From Myroides guanonis (lineage in GTDB: Bacteria > Bacteroidota > Bacteroidia > Flavobacteriales > Flavobacteriaceae), in assembly GCF_900114085.1 (NCBI RefSeq), contig NZ_FORU01000011.1, positions 57,220 through 121,219 of the forward strand: a stretch of 64,000 nt of DNA. Reading direction: 5' to 3'. A model generated the notes under the pieces. The model saw nothing but the letters and a program-made list of their open reading frames with translations, searched no databases and was not told the DNA's origin. Made by a program: the position numbers and the translations under genes. Positions 59,116 through 64,000 of this stretch are shown piece after piece (within the stretch, counting starts at the first letter, position 1; every line of letters starts with the position of its first letter).

Positions 59116-59646
59116 ATGGAAAATACATTTGAATCTTTCGACGCCTTTGTTGAAATTCCTGCAGGTAGTAGAAATAAATATGAATACGATTTTGAACTAA
59201 AAAGACTTCGCTTCGACCGTCTTTTATATAGTGCAATGCGTTATCCTGCAGATTATGGATTCATTCCAGAAACCTTAGCTCTAGATGGAGATCCTCTAGA
59301 TGTTTTAGTAATGTTTACAGAACCTTCTATTCCTGGATTAGTAGTTGAAGTTAAACCTGTTGGTATATTCTTTATGGAAGATGACAAAGGTCCAGATGAA
59401 AAAATTCTATGCGTACCGGTTTCTGATCCAATTATGAATGAACTAAATGACATCGAAGACGTAAGTAGCCACTTCAAAAAAGAAGTAGAACATTTCTTTG
59501 AAGTATATAAAGACTTAGAAAATAAAAAAGTTACTACAAATGGATTTGGTAACAAAGCAGCTGCGATTGCAATGATTAAAGAATGTAAAGATCGTTTTGA
59601 CGCTATTGAAAACAAAGAAGAGGGTTTATTTAGCATCCGATTCTAA
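59116..59646 (+). CDS. ppa: Inorganic pyrophosphatase
   Basis: The 176-residue protein has the family I signature DGDPLDV, preceded by RYPADYGFIPETLAL, and other metal or phosphate residues (EIPAGSRNKYEYDFELKRLRFDR). It hydrolyses pyrophosphate to phosphate in the cytoplasm. It has normal bacterial length, its own strong promoter and a palindromic terminator. Confidence 0.97.
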   Translation: MENTFESFDAFVEIPAGSRNKYEYDFELKRLRFDRLLYSAMRYPADYGFIPETLALDGDPLDVLVMFTEPSIPGLVVEVKPVGIFFMEDDKGPDEKILCVPVSDPIMNELNDIEDVSSHFKKEVEHFFEVYKDLENKKVTTNGFGNKAAAIAMIKECKDRFDAIENKEEGLFSIRF

Positions 59647-59669
59647 TCAGGCTAATACGAAATCACTAT

Positions 59670-59707
59670 AAAAAAGGGTTAAAATCAATTGATTTTAACC
59701 CTTTTTT
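59670..59707 (+). terminator. Terminator after ppa
   Basis: A perfect 38-base palindrome (AAAAAAGGGTTAAAATCAA and its complement) ends in a T run and begins 24 bases after the stop. Confidence 0.93.
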
Positions 59708-59929
59708 ATATTCATATTTAGCGTCAAAACACTCCAAATAACGATTCCAATCATTTTTAAGACAAATTTTTCCTTTTATAAAACACCTATCAATAAAACC
59801 TTCTATTCAATAACAATTTCTTTAACTATACATAAAATAGGGTTAAATCAAACAATAAATACTTGACTCAAAAATGAACTTGGCTTTTTTGTTTTATATT
59901 TACTTCCTTTCATCCAACAAAATCTATTT

Positions 59930-61369
59930 ATGGAAGAATATGTCAAGATAATAAATGAATTTATTTGGTCAGATTTATTTATAGCCCTTTGTCTTTGTAC
60001 TGGTTTATATTTTACAATTCGAACAAAGTTTGTGCAAGTACGTTTTTTCAAACACATGATCAAACTTCTATTTACAGAAGGGAGCTCTGAGAAAGGAGTC
60101 AGTCCATTCCAAGCTTTTAGCATTGCTATAGCAGGTCGTGTTGGAGTTGGGAATATTGTTGGAGTTGCAACAGCAATTGCAGCAGGTGGACCAGGAGCTA
60201 TTTTTTGGATGTGGATGATAGCATTTTTAGGAAGCGCCTCAGCTTTTGTTGAATCAACATTAGCTCAAATTTACAAAACAGAAAAAAATGGTCAGTATTG
60301 CGGAGGTCCTGCATTCTATATTGAAAAAGGAACCGGTAAAAAATACTTTGCACTTCTATTTGCTGTGGTAACAATTATTAGCTGTTGCTTTTTTCTACCA
60401 GGAATACAAAGTAACAGTATCTCTGTCAGCCTAAATAATGCTTTCGATATTCCTTTTGAAATATCAGGATTAGCAGTTTGTATACTTCTAGCATTAACAG
60501 TTTTCGGCGGTGCAAAAAAAATAGGAATGATTACTCAGGTAGTTGTACCTTTTATGGCTGTTGCATATATTATTATGGCTTTAGTCATAATCGCTTTAAA
60601 CATTTCATCAGTACCAGAAATATTTGGATTAATTTTCCGCTCTGCTTTTAATTTAGAAGCTACTTTTAGCGGTGTATTTGGAGCTGCTATTGCGTGGGGA
60701 GTAAAACGAGGAATATATTCTAATGAAGCTGGACAAGGTACAGCACCGCATGCCGCTGCCGCTGCCGCAACTTCTCATCCCGTAAAACAAGGTCTTGTTC
60801 AAGCTTTTTCTGTCTATATAGACACTCTATTCGTTTGTACAGCAACAGCATTAATGATACTCTTCACCGGACAATATAATGTAATGGATGGAGCCGGAAA
60901 TTACATCATACATAATTTACCTAATGTCAAACCTGGCTCTGAATTCACAGTAAATGCAATCGCTCAACACTTTCCTAGTATAGCAAATCAATTTATTGCC
61001 GTTGCATTAACTTTTTTTGCCTTTACCACTACCATGTCGTATGTCTTTATTGCAGAGTCAAACTTTGACTACCTAAGTAAAAAGAGAAATTTAGTACTAA
61101 GATGGTGTATGAGATTAACAATACTTGCTTGTACATATTTCGCAGCAATTAACGAATCAAGTACCGTTTGGAGTATTGGTGATATTGGAGTAGGAACAAT
61201 GGCATGGATTAACTTTATTGCCATAATTATACTACACAAACCAGCGATGATTGCCTTAAATGATTATATAGCACAAAGAAAAAAAGGTATAGATCCTGTT
61301 TTTGACCCTATAAAACTAGGAATTAAAAATACCGACAAACTATGGAATAAAGAGGAGCAAAAGATATAA
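59930..61369 (+). CDS. Sodium:alanine/glycine symporter, AlsT/AgcS family
   Basis: The 479-residue protein has about eleven helices and AGCS signatures: GRVGVGNIVGVATAIAAGGPGAIFWMW, GSASAFVESTLAQIYK, and WGVKRGIYSNEAGQGTAPHAAAAAAT. The family imports alanine, glycine or sometimes glutamine with sodium. A near-consensus -7 box (TATATTTA, 59895-59902) precedes it. A GNAT gene follows after 51 bases but has its own -7 box. Confidence 0.95.
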   Translation: MEEYVKIINEFIWSDLFIALCLCTGLYFTIRTKFVQVRFFKHMIKLLFTEGSSEKGVSPFQAFSIAIAGRVGVGNIVGVATAIAAGGPGAIFWMWMIAFLGSASAFVESTLAQIYKTEKNGQYCGGPAFYIEKGTGKKYFALLFAVVTIISCCFFLPGIQSNSISVSLNNAFDIPFEISGLAVCILLALTVFGGAKKIGMITQVVVPFMAVAYIIMALVIIALNISSVPEIFGLIFRSAFNLEATFSGVFGAAIAWGVKRGIYSNEAGQGTAPHAAAAAATSHPVKQGLVQAFSVYIDTLFVCTATALMILFTGQYNVMDGAGNYIIHNLPNVKPGSEFTVNAIAQHFPSIANQFIAVALTFFAFTTTMSYVFIAESNFDYLSKKRNLVLRWCMRLTILACTYFAAINESSTVWSIGDIGVGTMAWINFIAIIILHKPAMIALNDYIAQRKKGIDPVFDPIKLGIKNTDKLWNKEEQKI

Positions 61370-61378
61370 CTTCACTTC

Positions 61379-61386
61379 TACCTTTG
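61379..61386 (+). promoter_or_regulatory. -7 promoter box for the GNAT gene
   Basis: TACCTTTG matches TAnnTTTG exactly and lies nine bases after the symporter stop and 34 before the GNAT ATG. Confidence 0.6.
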
Positions 61387-61420
61387 AATAATTTAATTTA
61401 ACAATTTAATCATAAGTAAA

Positions 61421-61981
61421 ATGATAATTAGACCCGCTAAAAAATCAGATGCAGATATTGTTCCGGAACTAATGTTACAAGCAATGGAAGAAATCATTTT
61501 TAATTTTATAGGTAAAAATGATATAGAAGAAGCGATTCATTTTTTGACCAAATTCTTTTCAGAGCCAAACAACCAATATAGCTTTGAAAACACTTTTGTA
61601 ATTGAAGATGAAGAAAAAAACATTATTGGCTCCCTTACAGCCTATAATGGAGATGACCTTGACAAACTCCGAGCGCCAGTTCTTAAGTACATGAAAGAAC
61701 ATTACAATATAACTCTTCAACCAGAAAATGAAACAGAGGGTAATGAATATTACTTAGACACAGTTTCTGTTTCACCTTCTCATCAAGGACAAGGAATAGG
61801 AAGTCTATTATTGAAACACGGTATTGAATTTGCTAAACAAAACGGTTACTCACAAGTAGGATTATTAGTTGATTTAGACAACCCAAATGCACAACGTTTG
61901 TATGAAAAATTAGGGTTTCTATTGGGAAAAGAAACACAATTGGTAGGTGGCTCATATAACCATATGTATATAAATTTCTAA
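61421..61981 (+). CDS. GNAT family N-acetyltransferase
   Basis: The 186-residue protein starts MIIRPAKKSDADIVPELM and has the acetyl-CoA pyrophosphate loop QGQGIGS in VSPSHQGQGIGSLLLKHGIEFA, then VDLDNPNAQRLYEKLGF. These are GNAT motifs A and B. The acceptor is unknown. It has its own promoter. Confidence 0.93.
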   Translation: MIIRPAKKSDADIVPELMLQAMEEIIFNFIGKNDIEEAIHFLTKFFSEPNNQYSFENTFVIEDEEKNIIGSLTAYNGDDLDKLRAPVLKYMKEHYNITLQPENETEGNEYYLDTVSVSPSHQGQGIGSLLLKHGIEFAKQNGYSQVGLLVDLDNPNAQRLYEKLGFLLGKETQLVGGSYNHMYINF

Positions 61982-61998
61982 AAAATTGATTCATAAAT

Positions 61999-62036
61999 AA
62001 AAAAACTCTTGTAAGCAGATTTACAAGAGTTTTTTT
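61999..62036. terminator. Bidirectional terminator
   Basis: A 16-bp perfect stem AAAAAAACTCTTGTAA with its complement around six bases lies between the convergent GNAT and gamma-carbonic-anhydrase-like genes. Confidence 0.93.
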
Positions 62037-62110
62037 ATTTACAGACAGGAATCTTAAGAAAGACATTAAAGGCGGTAAAAACCTCTATAACAAACTTTAA
62101 TCACACATCT

Positions 62111-62626
62111 TTATTCCTCTTTAAACCAACTAGAATACATAACATAGTTATTAGATATCCTTTCAATCTCTCCAGCAAAATTTGATTTATCTAAATCCTT
62201 TACCTTTTTCGCTGGAACACCAGCATAAATACTCCCAGACTCAACAACAGTATTCTGAGTAATTACAGCACCCGCCGCAATTATAGAATTACTTTCAACA
62301 ATACAATTATCCATTATTATCGCCCCCATACCAATTAAAACATTGTCATGTACAACACAACCGTGTACAATCGCATTGTGCCCTATAGAAACATTATTAC
62401 CTATAAGTGTTTTATGCTTTTCATATGTACAATGAATAACAGCTCCGTCTTGAACATTGACCTTATTTCCTAAAACAATTGAATTCACATCCCCTCTTAA
62501 TACAGCATTAAACCAAATACTACATTCTTTACCAATCTTAACATCCCCTACGATAGTCGCATTCTCAGCAATAAAACAATCCTCTTCAATCTGAGGATGA
62601 ATCCCTCTAACTCCTTTTATAATCAT
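62111..62626 (-). CDS. Gamma-carbonic-anhydrase family hexapeptide protein (YrdA/PaaY-like)
   Basis: The 171-residue protein is built of left-handed beta-helix hexapeptide repeats (for example IVGDVKIGKECSIWFNAVLRGD and KVNVQDGAVIHC). Three metal-ligand histidines are present in VIHCTYEKH and SIGHNAIVHGC. This matches the YrdA/PaaY/gamma-CA group; activity varies between carbonic anhydrase and acyl-CoA-related roles. It is transcribed after the PorP-like gene, but a terminator (62638-62670) lies between them. Confidence 0.94.
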   Translation of the reverse strand: MIIKGVRGIHPQIEEDCFIAENATIVGDVKIGKECSIWFNAVLRGDVNSIVLGNKVNVQDGAVIHCTYEKHKTLIGNNVSIGHNAIVHGCVVHDNVLIGMGAIIMDNCIVESNSIIAAGAVITQNTVVESGSIYAGVPAKKVKDLDKSNFAGEIERISNNYVMYSSWFKEE

Positions 62627-62637
62627 CTTTACTAAAT

Positions 62638-62670
62638 AAAAAAATCCCGATAAATATCGGGATTTTTTTA
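62638..62670 (-). terminator. Terminator after the PorP/SprF-like gene
   Basis: AAATCCCGATA pairs with TATCGGGATTT around AA, with T runs on both strands. It starts 28 bases after the PorP-like stop and ends just upstream of the gamma-CA start. Confidence 0.92.
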
Positions 62671-62697
62671 TAAAAGTATTGAATTAATAAATCTAAT

Positions 62698-63684
62698 TTA
62701 ATAACGATCCGATTTACATAGAAGATCTATACCTATTGTAATTTGATGAAAACCACCTTTATCAAATTTTACATTACCTGTCAATTGTGAATAAGTATAA
62801 GCAACCATAAACTTTTTATAATTCAAACCAATGAAAGGTGTGATATATTGTTGTCTTTGAGTTTTCAACTCAGTGTCCTTAAGAAATTCTGCTCCATCAA
62901 AATTTTGACGAAACGAAACTCCCCCCCATAGCTTACCAAAATCAAAATCGCGGTAAACTTTCATATTCACATCAATCCCTTTTTCTTCAGTTTCTTCAGT
63001 ATACTGCAACATTAAAGACGGTTCATATCTCCATCCAGTATTAGACTGCGTACCAAAAACATAACCCGCAGATAATATATATTTTCTCAAATTATCACTT
63101 TCTATATCGGTATACATGTCACGCTTACTAGTAACAGCATTTTTAACTGTAAAATGTGCGTTAAAATCCAAATATTGATAAGACACTCCTACATCAACAT
63201 TAAAATAAGAATCTTTCTGCTCCATACCACCATTAATAATAGGATCATATCCACCTCCAAATTCAGTTTCATCCAAGACCGTACGAACCATACCTGCACT
63301 CATACCAAATGACAATACATTAATATCGTAATCCCCTCTTGTATATCGATTAAACATAATATGATGAGCATAGGTCAATTTACCTCCTGCCTGAGAATGG
63401 TAACCATTTCTATCATTAAAAGCTATAAATCCAATACCAGATTGATCTCCTAAACTAGTATTAAAACTTAAAGTTTGTAAAGCAGGAGCTTCATCTTGGT
63501 TAGACCACTGTTGATTTGCAGTTACACGTATCTGTCCACAATTTGCAGCTCCAGCCATTGAAGGATGAATCAAGTAATAGTTATCTGTTAGATAGTCTGA
63601 GTACACAGACATACCTTCTTGAGCAAAACCAAACTGCGATAACACTACCGCTAGTATTACATAACGTTTCTTAAAAATCTTCAT
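62698..63684 (-). CDS. Type IX secretion system PorP/SprF family membrane protein
   Basis: The 328-residue protein has a signal peptide (cleaved near FGFAQ) and the PorP/SprF start YSDYLTDNYYLIHPSMAGAANCGQIRVTANQQWSNQDEAPALQTLSFNTSLGDQ. Further strands end GFHQITIGIDLL. PorP/SprF proteins are outer-membrane barrels that attach T9SS type B cargo to the cell surface, and they are typically encoded just after the cargo gene. Here it follows such a cargo gene by seven bases. Confidence 0.95.
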   Translation of the reverse strand: MKIFKKRYVILAVVLSQFGFAQEGMSVYSDYLTDNYYLIHPSMAGAANCGQIRVTANQQWSNQDEAPALQTLSFNTSLGDQSGIGFIAFNDRNGYHSQAGGKLTYAHHIMFNRYTRGDYDINVLSFGMSAGMVRTVLDETEFGGGYDPIINGGMEQKDSYFNVDVGVSYQYLDFNAHFTVKNAVTSKRDMYTDIESDNLRKYILSAGYVFGTQSNTGWRYEPSLMLQYTEETEEKGIDVNMKVYRDFDFGKLWGGVSFRQNFDGAEFLKDTELKTQRQQYITPFIGLNYKKFMVAYTYSQLTGNVKFDKGGFHQITIGIDLLCKSDRY

Positions 63685-63691
63685 AAACTAA

Positions 63692-64000
63692 CTATCTTTT
63701 TAGTGAAAAATGTCCTTTGTATTCTCTTTTATTTCCTGAAAAATCATTGTACTCTATCGTAAACCAGTAATCCGTAGATGGCATTGGTCTACCTCCGTAA
63801 GTTCCATCCCAACCTTCTCCCAATGGACTCAGCTGTTTGAGTAACTTACCACTGCGGTCAAAGATATAAATCTTTGCACCTGGTTGACTCTTAACTCCCA
63901 AAACATTCCATGTGTCGTTAAACCCATCCCCGTTAGGTGTAAAGTATTTTGGATAATTCATGATAGAAACAACCTTAGACACAGCACAAGCTCCTGTAAT
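63692..64000 (-). CDS. C-terminal end of a large T9SS type B (gliding-type CTD) cargo protein, cut by the right edge
   Basis: The frame is open through the right edge, so only the last 102 residues are seen. They contain YPKYFTPNGDGFNDTWNV, IYIFDRSGKLLKQLSPLGEGWDGTYGGRPMPSTDYWF and an ending YKGHFSLKR, which is the gliding-motility C-terminal domain (TIGR04131, CHU_C). This is the sorting signal for type IX secretion. Such proteins are often thousands of residues long with adhesin repeats. An internal GTG at 63982 is not a start: the reading goes on upstream with ITGACA. Confidence 0.95.
   Translation of the reverse strand: MTGACAVSKVVSIMNYPKYFTPNGDGFNDTWNVLGVKSQPGAKIYIFDRSGKLLKQLSPLGEGWDGTYGGRPMPSTDYWFTIEYNDFSGNKREYKGHFSLKR

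Noticed and set aside
63692..63982. A free-standing 96-residue protein starting at a GTG at 63982
   Set aside because: The frame continues without a stop to the right edge and the domain is a known C-terminal sorting signal of larger proteins.
1..64000. tRNA, rRNA, prophage, integrase or insertion sequence
   Set aside because: I looked through the gaps for tRNA-like T-loop signatures and through the proteins for transposase or integrase motifs and saw none. A covariance-model search could still find a small RNA.

Overview
The window is a stretch of AT-rich bacterial chromosome that reads as a member of the Bacteroidota, most likely family Flavobacteriaceae. The signs are a SusC/SusD pair, a PorP/SprF-type protein next to a type IX secretion sorting domain, GldA, an ExbB-ExbD-ExbD-TonB operon, weak or absent Shine-Dalgarno sequences, and many copies of the Bacteroidota sigma-A -7 box TAnnTTTG placed just upstream of genes. 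I cannot name the genus. I saw no rRNA, tRNA, CRISPR array, prophage or transposase.

Layout. 1-14.1 kb: the start of a TonB-dependent receptor (cut by the left edge), a lipoprotein M3 peptidase, a DUF1697 protein, RlmH, a DsbA-like oxidoreductase, a Bcr-type drug exporter, a divergent NimT-like MFS/AraC regulator pair, a Na/Pi cotransporter-like protein, a secreted class II cyclic-nucleotide phosphodiesterase and BrnQ. The gap between DUF1697 and rlmH holds short-period tandem arrays and a long palindrome. 14.4-26.7 kb: a LolC/E-type permease, a NamZ-like muramidase, and a self-contained locus of a Cache-domain LytS kinase, a secreted metzincin-like protease, SusC, SusD and a LytTR response regulator. 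A 15-bp direct repeat with a 21-bp period sits in front of the protease gene and looks like the operator. This is my best candidate for a previously undescribed regulated peptide-uptake system.

26.8-38.7 kb: small proteins, a methyltransferase, queE, and a TonB energy-transduction operon running exbB-exbD-exbD-tonB-small membrane protein-PstS-like lipoprotein-TPR protein. Then come a HerA-like ATPase and kynurenine 3-monooxygenase. 38.8-42.5 kb: a tiny lmo0937-type membrane protein, an arginase-family ureohydrolase, kynureninase and a urea transporter. 42.8-48.3 kb: queA, then a tightly coupled operon of DAHP synthase/chorismate mutase, rsgA, dtd, a small membrane protein, a MazG-like pyrophosphohydrolase and aroA.

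48.5-64 kb: gldA; an operon of DUF151 nuclease, thyA, 2TM protein, folA, a propeller-like protein and a deoxynucleoside kinase (folate/dTMP/dNTP supply); etfBA; pyruvate dehydrogenase E1 beta; a DUF5686 outer-membrane protein; pyrophosphatase; an AlsT-type symporter; a GNAT acetyltransferase; a gamma-carbonic-anhydrase-like protein; and a PorP/SprF protein with the C-terminal end of a large T9SS type B cargo protein cut by the right edge. Several intergenic regions carry arrays of 8-12 bp units, two of them in perfect 11-bp phase.
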